Part shown: one piece after another, positions 9,109 through 17,448 of the stretch | Layout: each line of letters opens with the position of its first letter | Numbering within the stretch: the stretch's first letter is position 1 | DNA from: Burkholderiales bacterium | Lineage (GTDB): Bacteria; Pseudomonadota; Gammaproteobacteria; Burkholderiales; Burkholderiaceae_C | NCBI GenBank assembly: GCA_021414305.1 | Contig: JAIOOS010000015.1 | Span: 186,001-250,000, forward strand | DNA length: 64,000 nt | Reading direction: 5' to 3' | Position numbers and translations under genes: made by a program | The notes under the pieces: generated by a model | Told to the model about the DNA's origin: nothing | The model's database searches: none | What the model saw: only the letters and a program-made list of their open reading frames with translations

Positions 9109-10047
9109 TCAGAAATACCCTTCGCGCTTGCGCCGTTCCATCGACGCGTCGGAGGTCTGATCGTCCATGCGCGTGGCGCCGCGCTCTGTCACGTCGGCGC
9201 CCGCCGTCTCGACGATGATCTGCTCCAGCGTGGCCGCGTCGCTCTCCACCGGGCAGGTGCAGGTGATGTCGCCGACGGTGCGAAAGCGCACCGACGCGGT
9301 CTCGACCGCCTCGCCCGCTTTCGGCGGCGTGAGCGGCGTCACCGGCACGAGCAGTCCGTCGCGGCGCACGACCTCGCGCCGGTGCGAGAAATAGAGGCTC
9401 GGCAGGGCGAGGCGCTCGCGCTCGATGTACTGCCAGACGTCGAGCTCGGTCCAGTTCGAGATCGGGAACACGCGCAGGTGCTCGCCCGGGTGCAGATGGG
9501 CGTTGTAGAGGTCCCAGCACTCGGGGCGCTGCTGCTTCGGCTCCCACTGGCCGAAGCTGTCGCGGAACGAGAACACGCGCTCCTTGGCGCGCGCCTTCTC
9601 CTCGTCGCGGCGGGCGCCGCCGATGAGGGCGTCGAACTTCATCTCGGCGATGGCCTCGAGCAGGGTGACGGATTGGGCGGCGTTGCGCGAATCGAGCTCG
9701 CCGCGCAGGCGCACCGTGCCGCGGCGGATCGAGTCGTCGACCGAGCGCACGACGAGGCGTTCGCCGAGCTCGGCCGCGCGCCGGTCGCGAAACTCGATCA
9801 CCTCATCGAAGTTGTGCCCGGTGTCGATGTGCAGCAGCGGAAAGCCGAAGCGCTGTGGCCGGAACGCCTTTTCCGCCAGGCGCAGGAGGACGCAGCTGTC
9901 CTTGCCGCCCGAGAACAGCAGTGCCGGCGCCGCGCACTGGGCCGCGACCTCGCGCAGGATGAAGATCGCCTCCGACTCGAGCCAGTCGAGGTGATCGAAG
10001 CGGGCGGCGGTGTCGGGGGTGGAGGAAGGCGCGAGCAGTGCGCTCAT
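9109..10047 (-). CDS. cysD: sulfate adenylyltransferase subunit 2
   Basis: A 312-residue ATP pyrophosphatase-family subunit that adenylylates sulfate. The PP-loop motif SGGKDS is near residue 47, and the conserved C-terminal ERRKREGYF is intact. The ATG at 10047 is preferred over an upstream in-frame alternative because it forms an ATGA overlap with the cysH stop and begins just before the conserved LDWLESEAIFILREV segment. It is co-transcribed with cysH and cysN. Confidence 0.96.
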   Translation of the reverse strand: MSALLAPSSTPDTAARFDHLDWLESEAIFILREVAAQCAAPALLFSGGKDSCVLLRLAEKAFRPQRFGFPLLHIDTGHNFDEVIEFRDRRAAELGERLVVRSVDDSIRRGTVRLRGELDSRNAAQSVTLLEAIAEMKFDALIGGARRDEEKARAKERVFSFRDSFGQWEPKQQRPECWDLYNAHLHPGEHLRVFPISNWTELDVWQYIERERLALPSLYFSHRREVVRRDGLLVPVTPLTPPKAGEAVETASVRFRTVGDITCTCPVESDAATLEQIIVETAGADVTERGATRMDDQTSDASMERRKREGYF

Positions 10048-10766
10048 CGCGCGCCGGCCTGCTCGACCACGATCTTCGGCAGGTGCAGGCCGCATTCCTT
10101 GGCCGTGCCGCGCTCCCACCACCAGCGGCCGGCACGCGGGTCCTCGCCGGGCTTGACGGCCCGGGTGCAGGGCTCGCAGCCGATCGACGGATAGCCGCGC
10201 GCATGCAGGGCGTTGACCGGCACGTCGTGACGTTCGATGTAGGCCTGGACCGCTTCGTCCGACCAGTCGGCGAGCGGGTTGTGCTTGGCGATGCCGCGGT
10301 CGAGGTCGATCTCCTCCAGCGGCAGCGAGGCGCGCTCCGGCCCCTGGGCACGGCGCTGCCCGGTGAGCCAGGCGTCGCGGCCTTCGAGCGCCCGGCCGAG
10401 CGGCTCGACCTTGCGGATGCCGCAGCAGAGGTGGCGCTCGGCGACGCCGTCGTAGAAGCCGTTCAGGTCGTGCTGGCGCACGAAGTCGGCGACCGGCGCC
10501 TCGAGCGGACGGTAGACGCGGATCGGCCGGCCGTAGCGGGCGCGGGCGACGTCGAGGAGCTGCAAGGTCTCCTCGTGCAGGCGGCCGGTGTCGATGACGA
10601 ACACGTCGATCTTCGCGCCGGAGCGGGCGATCGCGTCGAGCAGCACCATGTCTTCGGCGCCCAGGCTGGAGGCGAGGGCGGCGCGGGCATGGCGCGCGCC
10701 GATCTGGTGCAGGCGGCGGAACAGCTCGGTGTCGATGGCCACGGCGGAGTCGGGAAGGGTTTCCAT
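10044..10766 (-). CDS. cysH: phosphoadenylyl/adenylyl-sulfate reductase, APS type
   Basis: A 240-residue thioredoxin-dependent reductase making sulfite. It carries two cysteine pairs, Cys114-Cys115 (CCGIRK) and Cys197/Cys200 (GCEPC). These are the [4Fe-4S] ligands that mark APS reductases rather than the cluster-free PAPS enzymes of enterobacteria. The catalytic cysteine lies in ECGLH (Cys225). This agrees with the absence of a CysC domain in cysN. It is the first gene of cysH-cysD-cysN and overlaps cysD by ATGA. No clear Shine-Dalgarno precedes its ATG. Confidence 0.95.
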   Translation of the reverse strand: METLPDSAVAIDTELFRRLHQIGARHARAALASSLGAEDMVLLDAIARSGAKIDVFVIDTGRLHEETLQLLDVARARYGRPIRVYRPLEAPVADFVRQHDLNGFYDGVAERHLCCGIRKVEPLGRALEGRDAWLTGQRRAQGPERASLPLEEIDLDRGIAKHNPLADWSDEAVQAYIERHDVPVNALHARGYPSIGCEPCTRAVKPGEDPRAGRWWWERGTAKECGLHLPKIVVEQAGAR

Positions 10767-10775
10767 AAGCGGCGC

Positions 10776-10804
10776 ACTCTAGGCAGGACCCCGTCCACCG
10801 ACAA
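10776..10804 (-). promoter_or_regulatory. predicted sigma70-like promoter of cysHDN
   Basis: On the minus strand, TTGTCG (10804-10799) and TAGAGT (10781-10776) are separated by 17 bp, each matching 4 of 6 consensus positions. The -10 ends 9 bases before the cysH ATG, which would give an almost leaderless mRNA and would fit the missing Shine-Dalgarno. This is a visual match only. Confidence 0.3.
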
Positions 10805-10883
10805 CGAATTGCTTTTCATGCCCATAGACGATCCGGTAGGAAAGCGACCCCTGGCCCCACGAAAAGGAAGAAGCTCATGCCCA

Positions 10884-10930
10884 TATGCAACCCTCGAATG
10901 GATGGTTCCGTCCGGCCCGGGGGTTGCATA
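10884..10930. repeat. perfect 10 bp inverted repeat between cysH and the sulfate-binding gene
   Basis: TATGCAACCC (10884-10893) is mirrored exactly by GGGTTGCATA (10921-10930) across 27 bases. It lies 36 bases before the ATG of the sulfate-binding protein in the roughly 200 bp divergent intergenic region. It could be an operator for a dimeric regulator or an mRNA leader hairpin. It does not resemble a T-tailed terminator. Confidence 0.55.
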
Positions 10931-10965
10931 CGCTCGCGGGCTTGCACATCTGCCGGGAGGCTTCC

Positions 10966-11976
10966 ATGTCCTTGTTCGCCCGTCGTCTCGTCCTCGCCGC
11001 CACGGCGATCGTCGCCTTCTCGGGGCCGGCGATCGCCAAGGACGTGACGATCCTCAACGTCTCCTACGACCCCACCCGGGAGCTCTACCAGGAGTACAAC
11101 GCCGCCTTCACCAAGCACTGGAAGGCGAAAACCGGCGACACCCTGTCGGTGAAGTCTTCGCACGGCGGTTCGGGCAAGCAGGCGCGCTCGGTGATCGACG
11201 GCTTGGAGGCCGACGTCGTCACCCTCGCCCTCGCCTACGACATCGACGAGATCGCCGAGAAGGCCAAGCTGCTCCCTGCCGACTGGCAGAAGCGCCTGCC
11301 GCACAACAGCACGCCGTACTCCTCGACCTACATCTTCCTGGTGCGCAAGGGCAACCCGAAGGGCATCAGGAACTGGGACGACCTGGTCAAGGCCGGCGTC
11401 TCGGTCGTCACCGCCAACCCCAAGACCTCGGGCGGCGCCCGCTGGGGCTATCTCGCCGCCTACGGCTTCGCGCTCAAGCAGCCGGGCGGCAACGACGCGA
11501 AGGCGAAGGAGTTCGTCTCGAAGCTGTTCGCCAACGTGCCCGTGCTCGATTCCGGCGCCCGCGGCTCGACCGTCACCTTCGCCGAGCGCGGCGTCGGCGA
11601 CGTGCTGCTCGCCTGGGAGAACGAGGCCTGGCTGTCGCTCAAGGAGTTCGGCGCCGACAAGTTCGACATCGTCTACCCGCCGATCTCGATCCTCGCCGAG
11701 CCGCCGGTGGCGGTGGTCGACAAGACGGTCGACCGGCGCGGCACCCGCGCCGTCGCCCAGGCCTATCTCGAATACCTCTACACGCCCGAAGGCCAGGAGA
11801 TCGCGGCGAAAAACTTCTACCGGCCGATCGACGCCAAGGTGGCCGAGAAGTACGCGAAGCAGTTCCCGAAGACCCATCTCTTCACCATCGACGAAGTCTT
11901 CGGCGGCTGGGCCAAGGCGCAGAAGACGCACTTCGCCGACGGCGGCGTGTTCGACCAGATCTACACCCGCAAGTAG
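10966..11976 (+). CDS. sbp: periplasmic sulfate-binding protein
   Basis: A 336-residue ABC substrate-binding protein with an N-terminal signal peptide ([15 protein letters not shown], cleavage after GPAIA). Family hallmarks include [31 protein letters not shown] and [15 protein letters not shown], typical of Sbp/CysP. It delivers sulfate to a CysTWA importer that is not in this window. The ATG at 10966 is chosen because GGGAGG lies 5 bases upstream and the signal peptide starts there; a longer frame opening at 10885 would cover the inverted repeat. It is divergent from cysHDN, which suggests shared sulfur-starvation control. Confidence 0.94.
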   Translation: MSLFARRLVLAATAIVAFSGPAIAKDVTILNVSYDPTRELYQEYNAAFTKHWKAKTGDTLSVKSSHGGSGKQARSVIDGLEADVVTLALAYDIDEIAEKAKLLPADWQKRLPHNSTPYSSTYIFLVRKGNPKGIRNWDDLVKAGVSVVTANPKTSGGARWGYLAAYGFALKQPGGNDAKAKEFVSKLFANVPVLDSGARGSTVTFAERGVGDVLLAWENEAWLSLKEFGADKFDIVYPPISILAEPPVAVVDKTVDRRGTRAVAQAYLEYLYTPEGQEIAAKNFYRPIDAKVAEKYAKQFPKTHLFTIDEVFGGWAKAQKTHFADGGVFDQIYTRK

Positions 11977-11979
11977 CCG

Positions 11980-12014
11980 CACTCCCTCTCCCGGCTGCAC
12001 GGGGCGAGGGAGTG
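11980..12014 (+). terminator. hairpin terminator after the sulfate-binding gene
   Basis: CACTCCCTC (11980-11988) pairs perfectly with GAGGGAGTG (12006-12014), starting four bases after the stop codon, and is followed by TTGGTT. The T-run is poor. It ends only 18 bp before the next start codon, leaving almost no room for a separate promoter for the gene at 12032. Confidence 0.6.
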
Positions 12015-12031
12015 TTGGTTAAGCTTCCGGG

Positions 12032-12751
12032 ATGACCTGGTCCATCCTGGGGCGCGACGACGAGGGACGGCTCGGCGTCGCCGTCGCCAGCCGCTTCTTC
12101 GCGGTCGGCGCGCTTTGCCCGCACACGCGGCGTGGTGTCGGCGCCGTCTCCAGCCAGGCGCTCCTCAACCCGCTCTACGGACCCGCCGCGCTCGACCTGC
12201 TCGCCGCGGGCCGCTCGCCGTTCGAAGCGGCGCGCGCCCTCACCGACGCCGACCCGGGCCGGGCGCAACGCCAGCTGCACCTCCTGCCGGCCAGCGGCAA
12301 GCCGGTCGCGTGGACCGGCGAGGGCTGCGTCGATTGGTGCGGCCACCTGCTCGACGACGACTTCAGCGTGGCCGGGAACATGCTTGCGGGACCGCAGGTG
12401 ATCGAGGTCAGCGCCGCCGCCTACCGTGAAGCAATCGGCCGGCCGCTCGCCGAGCGACTGCTCGCCGCCCTCGAGGCAGGCGAGGCCGCCGGCGGCGACA
12501 AGCGCGGCAAGCAGGCCGCCGCGCTCGTGATCCAGGGCGACGAGGACCGGCGCGAGCTCGACCTGCGCGTCGACGACCACGCCGAACCCGTGGCCGAGCT
12601 GCGCCGCCTCTACGCCGTGAGCCTCGAGCGCTTCCAGCCCTTCGTCGCCTGCCTCGCCGGCCGCCGCGACGGCGCCGGCCTGACCGATCGCGACGAGATC
12701 GAGGCGCGCATCGCCGCCTTCCACGCCGGCCGCGCCGCCAGGCTCGCCTGA
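12032..12751 (+). CDS. DUF1028 family protein (putative Ntn-hydrolase)
   Basis: A 239-residue protein matching the DUF1028 family. The typical start is TWSILGRDD directly after Met, leaving Thr2 as a possible N-terminal nucleophile once Met is removed. FSVAGNML, GGDKRGKQAAAL and LDLRVDDHAEPVAELRRL are characteristic. The family is grouped with the Ntn-hydrolase superfamily, but its reaction is unproven. DUF1028 genes often sit next to peptide or amino acid transporters, as here (44 bp before a peptide-type binding protein). A role in processing the imported peptide is inference. Confidence 0.85.
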   Translation: MTWSILGRDDEGRLGVAVASRFFAVGALCPHTRRGVGAVSSQALLNPLYGPAALDLLAAGRSPFEAARALTDADPGRAQRQLHLLPASGKPVAWTGEGCVDWCGHLLDDDFSVAGNMLAGPQVIEVSAAAYREAIGRPLAERLLAALEAGEAAGGDKRGKQAAALVIQGDEDRRELDLRVDDHAEPVAELRRLYAVSLERFQPFVACLAGRRDGAGLTDRDEIEARIAAFHAGRAARLA

Positions 12752-12795
12752 GCCCGCCCACATCGACCGCACCTTTCTCGACTGGAGCCACGCCC

Positions 12796-14310
12796 ATGAC
12801 CCGACGCCTTCGCCTTCTCGGCCCCGTGCTGTTGCTCGCCCTGCTGCCCTTCGCCGCTGCGGCGCAGACCCTGCGCGTCGGCCTCGCCGAGGACCCCGAC
12901 GTGCTCGACCCGACGCTGGCGCGCAGCTTCGTCGGCCGGGTCGTCTTCGCCGGGCTCTGCGACAAGCTGTTCGACATCGACGAGAAGCTGCAGATCGTGC
13001 CGCAGCTCGCCACCGCCTATGAATGGTCCGCCGACAGCAAGGCGCTGACGCTGAAGATCCGGCCCGGCGTCACCTTCCACGACGGCGAGAAGCTCGACGC
13101 CGCGGCGGTGAAGTTCAACATCGAGCGGCACAAGACGATGGCCGGCTCGAACCGGCGCGGCGAGCTCGCGCCGGTGGCCACGGTCGACGTGGTCGATCCG
13201 ATGACGGTGCGGCTCAACCTCTCGGCGCCGTTCGCGCCGCTCCTGGCGCAGCTCTCCGACCGGGCCGGGATGATGGTCTCGCCGAAGGCGGCGCAAGCCG
13301 AGGGCGACAAGTTCGGCTCCCGGCCCGTGTGCTCCGGCCCGTTCAAGTTCGTGGAGCGCGTTGCGCAGGACCGCATCGTCCTCGAGCGCTACGCCGGCTA
13401 CTGGAACAAGGAGCAGATCCATTTCGACCGGATCGTCTACACGCCGATCCCGGATGCGACGGTGCGCCTGGCCAACCTCAAGTCGGGCCAGCTCGACTTC
13501 GTCGAGCGGGTGGCCTCGAGCGACTTCGAGAAGCTGAAGAGCGACCGGAAGCTGAAGACCGCGAGCATCACCGAGATCGGCTACCAGGGGCTGACGATCA
13601 ACGTCGGCAAGAGCGACCGCTCGCAGCAGAACCCGCTCGGCAAGGACGCCCGCGTGCGCGAGGCGCTCGAGCTTTCGCTCGACCGGCAGGGCCTGGCGCA
13701 GGTGGTGATGGACAACGAGGCGCAGGTAGGCAACCAGTGGGTCGCGCCGGCCAATGCCTGGTACGCGAAGAACGTGCCGCTGCCCAAGCGCGACATCGCG
13801 CGGGCCAAGGCGCTGCTCAAGGAGGCCGGCGTGCCCCGCCCGAGCTTCACCCTGGTGGCGCCCACCACCTCCGACGCGCAGCGCCTCGCGGTGGTGATCC
13901 AGGCGATGACGCGCGACGCCGGCTTCGACATCAAGATCCAGGCGGCCGAGTTCGCGACCTCGCTCAACATGGCCGACAAGGGCGACTACGAGGCCTACCT
14001 GCTGGCCTGGAGCGGCCGGCCCGACCCCGACGGCAACCTGTTCAGCTTCCACGGCTGCAAGCAGCCGCTGAACTACGCCGGCTACTGCGACGCGCAGACC
14101 GACGCCCTGCTCAACCAGTCGCGCGCGGCGCGCGATCCGGCCGAGCGCAAGAAGCTGTTCGAGCAGATCGCTGCGCGCGTGCTGAAGGAGCGGCCGGTCA
14201 TCTACCTCTACCACCGCAACTGGCTCTGGGCCTACAACGCCAGGCTGGCCGGAGTGCGCAGCGTGCCTGACGGGCTGCTGCGGGTGGCGGGCCTGAAGAT
14301 GGCCCCCTGA
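12796..14310 (+). CDS. ABC transporter substrate-binding protein, family 5 (peptide/opine/nickel type)
   Basis: A 504-residue periplasmic binding protein with a signal peptide (residues 1-23, ending AAAAQ). The SBP family 5 features are LKIRPGVTFHDGEKLDAAAVKFNIER, SGPFKFVE, an AREALELSLDR-like segment, and the C-terminal YLYHRNWLWAY. These proteins bind oligopeptides, or less often sugars, metals or opines; the ligand cannot be read from sequence. It is followed by two matching permeases. No DppD/DppF-type ATPase is present in the window. Confidence 0.92.
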   Translation: MTRRLRLLGPVLLLALLPFAAAAQTLRVGLAEDPDVLDPTLARSFVGRVVFAGLCDKLFDIDEKLQIVPQLATAYEWSADSKALTLKIRPGVTFHDGEKLDAAAVKFNIERHKTMAGSNRRGELAPVATVDVVDPMTVRLNLSAPFAPLLAQLSDRAGMMVSPKAAQAEGDKFGSRPVCSGPFKFVERVAQDRIVLERYAGYWNKEQIHFDRIVYTPIPDATVRLANLKSGQLDFVERVASSDFEKLKSDRKLKTASITEIGYQGLTINVGKSDRSQQNPLGKDARVREALELSLDRQGLAQVVMDNEAQVGNQWVAPANAWYAKNVPLPKRDIARAKALLKEAGVPRPSFTLVAPTTSDAQRLAVVIQAMTRDAGFDIKIQAAEFATSLNMADKGDYEAYLLAWSGRPDPDGNLFSFHGCKQPLNYAGYCDAQTDALLNQSRAARDPAERKKLFEQIAARVLKERPVIYLYHRNWLWAYNARLAGVRSVPDGLLRVAGLKMAP

Positions 14311-14342
14311 GACGGCGCGCCCGCGCCCCGCCCTTCGCCTCG

Positions 14343-15284
14343 ATGCTCGGCTTTCTCGCCCGCCGCCTCGGCACGGTCGTGCCGACGCTGGTGCTGGTGT
14401 CGATGCTCATCTTCGGCCTGCAGCAGCTCCTGCCCGGCGACCCGGCGAAGATCCTCGCCGGCGAGGATCAGGACCCGACCGTCATCGCCTACCTGCACAA
14501 GAAGCTGCATCTCGACGAGCCCCTGCCGGTGCGCTACGCGTTCTGGATCGGCGGCGTGCTGCGCGGCGACCTCGGCGAATCGGTGCGCAACCAGCAGCCG
14601 GTGCTCGACCTGGTGCTGCAGAAGCTGCCGGTGACGGTGGAGCTCGCCGTCCTGGCGATGACGATCGCCCTGCTCGTCGGCATCCCCGCCGGCGTGGCCG
14701 CCGCCGTCGGCCGCGGCACCGCCTGGGACCTGGGCGCCAACGCGTTCGCCCTGTGGGGGCTCTCGACGCCGAACTTCTGGCTCGGCATCCTGATGATCCT
14801 GCTGTTCTCGGTGCGGCTCGGCTGGCTGCCCGCCTCGGGCTACGTCAGCCCGTTCGAGGACCTCGGCGCCAACCTCGCCGCGATGATCATGCCGGCCTTC
14901 GTGCTCGGCAACGCGCTCGCGGCGGTGCTGATGCGGCACACGCGCAGCGCCATGCTGCAGGTGCTCTCGGCCGACTACATCCGCACCGCCCGCTCCAAGG
15001 GCCTGCGTGAGGCCCCCGTCGTCCTGCGGCACGCCCTGCGCAACGCGCTCGTGCCGGTGGTGACGCTCGGCGCGCTCGAGTTCGGCACGCTGCTCTCCGG
15101 CGCGGTGCTGACCGAGCAGGTGTTCACCATTCCCGGCTTCGGCAAGCTGATCGTCGACGCCGTCTTCAACCGCGACTACGCCGTGGTGCAGGGCGTGGTG
15201 CTGGTGACGGCGACGGCCTACATCGGCCTCAACCTGCTCGCCGATCTCGCCTACTTCGCCCTCAACCCGAGGCTGCGCGGCTGA
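14343..15284 (+). CDS. ABC transporter permease, DppB/GsiC type
   Basis: A 313-residue inner-membrane permease with six predicted transmembrane segments and the family start MLGFLARRLGTVVPTL. The EAA-type coupling loop (SADYIRTARSKGLRE, then LRHALRNALVPVVT) would dock an ATPase. It ends in LNPRLRG, typical of DppB homologues. Its TGA overlaps the ATG of the second permease by one base, so translation is coupled. Confidence 0.93.
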   Translation: MLGFLARRLGTVVPTLVLVSMLIFGLQQLLPGDPAKILAGEDQDPTVIAYLHKKLHLDEPLPVRYAFWIGGVLRGDLGESVRNQQPVLDLVLQKLPVTVELAVLAMTIALLVGIPAGVAAAVGRGTAWDLGANAFALWGLSTPNFWLGILMILLFSVRLGWLPASGYVSPFEDLGANLAAMIMPAFVLGNALAAVLMRHTRSAMLQVLSADYIRTARSKGLREAPVVLRHALRNALVPVVTLGALEFGTLLSGAVLTEQVFTIPGFGKLIVDAVFNRDYAVVQGVVLVTATAYIGLNLLADLAYFALNPRLRG

Positions 15285-16174
15285 TGGCGGCGGTGCTCTC
15301 GCCCCGCCCGGCGCCGAGCGCGAAGCCGGCGCTGCCCGACGGTCCCTGGCATCGCGCCTGGCGGCGCCTCCGGCGGCGTCGCGCGGCGATGTTCGGCCTC
15401 GCCGTCGTCGTCGCCTTCATCGTGCTGGCCCTCTTCGCCGGCTGGATCGCGCCGCAGGACCCGATCGCCACGAGCTGGGGCGCGATCCGCAAGGCACCGA
15501 GCGCCGAGCACTGGTTCGGCACCGACGAGATCGGCCGCGACGTGTTCTCGCGCGTCGTCTGGGGCACGCGCGCCTCGATGCTCGCCGGCGTCGTCTCGGT
15601 CTCGATCTCGCTCCTGCTCGGCGTGCCGATCGGCCTGGCGGCCGGCTTTCTCGGCGGCTGGATCGACGCCGCGATCTCGCGCGTGATCGATGCGTTTCTC
15701 GCCTGCCCTTTCCTGATCCTGGCGATCGCCCTCGCGGCCTTCCTCGGCCCGAGCCTGACCAACGCGATGATCGCGATCGGCGTCTCGGCGACGCCGATCT
15801 TCGCGCGGCTGACCCGCGGCGCGGTGATCCACGTCAAGGTGGAGGACTACATCGAGGCGGCACGGGCGCTGGGTGCCTCGCCGCTGCGCCAGGCGCTGCG
15901 CCATGTGCTGCCGAACATCGCCGCGCCGCTGATCGTGCAGGCGACGCTGGCGATCGCCGCGGCGGTGATCGCCGAGGCGAGCCTCTCGTTCCTCGGCCTC
16001 GGCCAGCAGCCGCCGGCGCCGAGCTGGGGCAGCATGCTCAACACGGCCAAGAACTACGTCGACAACGCGCCGTGGATGGCGATCTGGCCAGGGCTCTCGA
16101 TCTTCCTCCTGGTGCTCGCCTTCAACCTGCTGGGCGACGGCCTGCGCGACGCGCTCGACCCGCGTCAGATCTGA
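15284..16174 (+). CDS. ABC transporter permease, DppC/GsiD type
   Basis: A 296-residue permease. The family features are a cytoplasmic N-terminus, HWFGTDEIGRDVFSRVVWG in the first periplasmic loop, the EAA loop YIEAARALGASPLRQALRHVLPN, the segment ASLSFLGLGQQPPAPSWG, and the C-terminal LLGDGLRDALDPR. It pairs with the permease upstream (1 bp overlap). The next gene (LanC-like) begins only 10 bp after its stop. An ATPase gene is the usual next neighbour and is missing. Confidence 0.93.
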   Translation: MAAVLSPRPAPSAKPALPDGPWHRAWRRLRRRRAAMFGLAVVVAFIVLALFAGWIAPQDPIATSWGAIRKAPSAEHWFGTDEIGRDVFSRVVWGTRASMLAGVVSVSISLLLGVPIGLAAGFLGGWIDAAISRVIDAFLACPFLILAIALAAFLGPSLTNAMIAIGVSATPIFARLTRGAVIHVKVEDYIEAARALGASPLRQALRHVLPNIAAPLIVQATLAIAAAVIAEASLSFLGLGQQPPAPSWGSMLNTAKNYVDNAPWMAIWPGLSIFLLVLAFNLLGDGLRDALDPRQI

Positions 16175-16184
16175 AAGGGCCAAG

Positions 16185-17438
16185 ATGCTGCACGACCCCG
16201 ACCGTCACGAACCGCTCGCGGCCCTTCCCTGGGACGAAGGCCGGGCACGCGCCACGATCGAGCGCATCGTCGCCGACACCGTGGCGCGATTCGACCCGGT
16301 CCACGGCTGCTGGCCGACGCATCCGCTCGATCGCCATGAAGACGACCGCGCCGATGCGGTCGCGACCACGCTCTACGACGGCGCCGCGGGCGTCGTCTGG
16401 GCGCTCGGCTACCTGCACGCGGTCGGCGCGGTCGCGGCGCGGCCGGCCGTGCCGATCGAGTGTGATCGATTGCTGCAGATCAACCGCGCCTGGCACGACG
16501 AGTTCGGCGCCACCGGGCTGGCGTCCTGGCTGATGGGGCAGACGCCGATCCACATGATGGCGCTGGCCGCATCGCCGAACGCCGGGACGGAGGCGGCGCT
16601 CGAGGCCCTGATCGAGGGCAACATCGCCAACCCCGCGCGCGAACTGATGTGGGGCTCTCCCGGCACCCTGCTGGCGGCGCTGTTCCTGTTCGAGCGAACC
16701 GGCCGCGCCCGCTGGGCCGAGTTGTTCCGGGCGACGGCGCAGCAGTTGCGGTCCGAGCTCGAGTGGTCCGAGGCGCATCGCTGCGCCTACTGGCGCCAGC
16801 ATCTCTACGGCCGGGAATCGACCTACCTCGACGCCGTCCACGGCTTCGTCGCCACCGCGCTGCCCCTGATCCGCGGCCGCCACCTGCTCGATGCGGCGCA
16901 GTGGGAGGCGTGGCGGGCGACGATCGTCGAGACGATCTCGCGCACCGCCGACCGCGAGGGCGACCAGGCGAACTGGCGGCCGCAGCTCGAAGCCCCGACC
17001 GCAACGCAAAAGCGGCTGGTGCAGTTCTGCCACGGCTCGCCCGGCTTCGTCATCTGCCTCGGCGCCTTTCCCGGCACCGAGCTCGACCCGCTGCTGCTCG
17101 CCGCCGGCGAAACGGTCTGGTCCGCCGGGCCGCTCGCCAAGGGGTCCAACCTCTGCCACGGCACGGGCGGCAACGGCTACGCCTTTCTCAAGCTGCACGG
17201 GCGCAGTGGCGACCCGCGCTGGCTCGAGCGGGCGCGGGCCTTCGCCATGCACGGCATCGCCCAGACCGAGCGCGACGCCCGACGCTACGGCCAGGGCCGC
17301 TACTCGCTCTGGACCGGCGACCCGGGGTTCGCGATCTATCTCTGGGACTGCCTGCGCGCCGAAGGGCAGTTCCCGACCCTGGACGTCTTCTTCGCCGGCG
17401 GCGCCGGCGCCGGCTACGATGGCAGCGGGCCGGAATGA
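16185..17438 (+). CDS. LanC-like (lanthionine cyclase/LanCL family) protein
   Basis: A 417-residue protein of the LanC fold, an alpha/alpha toroid with a zinc site. The expected ligands are all present: Cys282 (in FCHGSPG) and Cys324-His325 (in LCHGTGGNGYAFLKL). Glycine-rich repeat motifs recur along the protein (YDGAAGVVWALGYLH, WGSPGTLLAALFLF, WTGDPGFAIYLWD). LanC enzymes add cysteine thiols to dehydrated Ser/Thr. LanCL relatives work on phosphorylated or dehydrated proteins or on glutathione adducts. No precursor peptide, LanB or LanM dehydratase is visible nearby, so this is more like a stand-alone LanCL protein. It is 10 bp from both the permease upstream and the CHAT protease downstream. 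Confidence 0.82.
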   Translation: MLHDPDRHEPLAALPWDEGRARATIERIVADTVARFDPVHGCWPTHPLDRHEDDRADAVATTLYDGAAGVVWALGYLHAVGAVAARPAVPIECDRLLQINRAWHDEFGATGLASWLMGQTPIHMMALAASPNAGTEAALEALIEGNIANPARELMWGSPGTLLAALFLFERTGRARWAELFRATAQQLRSELEWSEAHRCAYWRQHLYGRESTYLDAVHGFVATALPLIRGRHLLDAAQWEAWRATIVETISRTADREGDQANWRPQLEAPTATQKRLVQFCHGSPGFVICLGAFPGTELDPLLLAAGETVWSAGPLAKGSNLCHGTGGNGYAFLKLHGRSGDPRWLERARAFAMHGIAQTERDARRYGQGRYSLWTGDPGFAIYLWDCLRAEGQFPTLDVFFAGGAGAGYDGSGPE

Positions 17439-17448
17439 GGAGCAGGCG

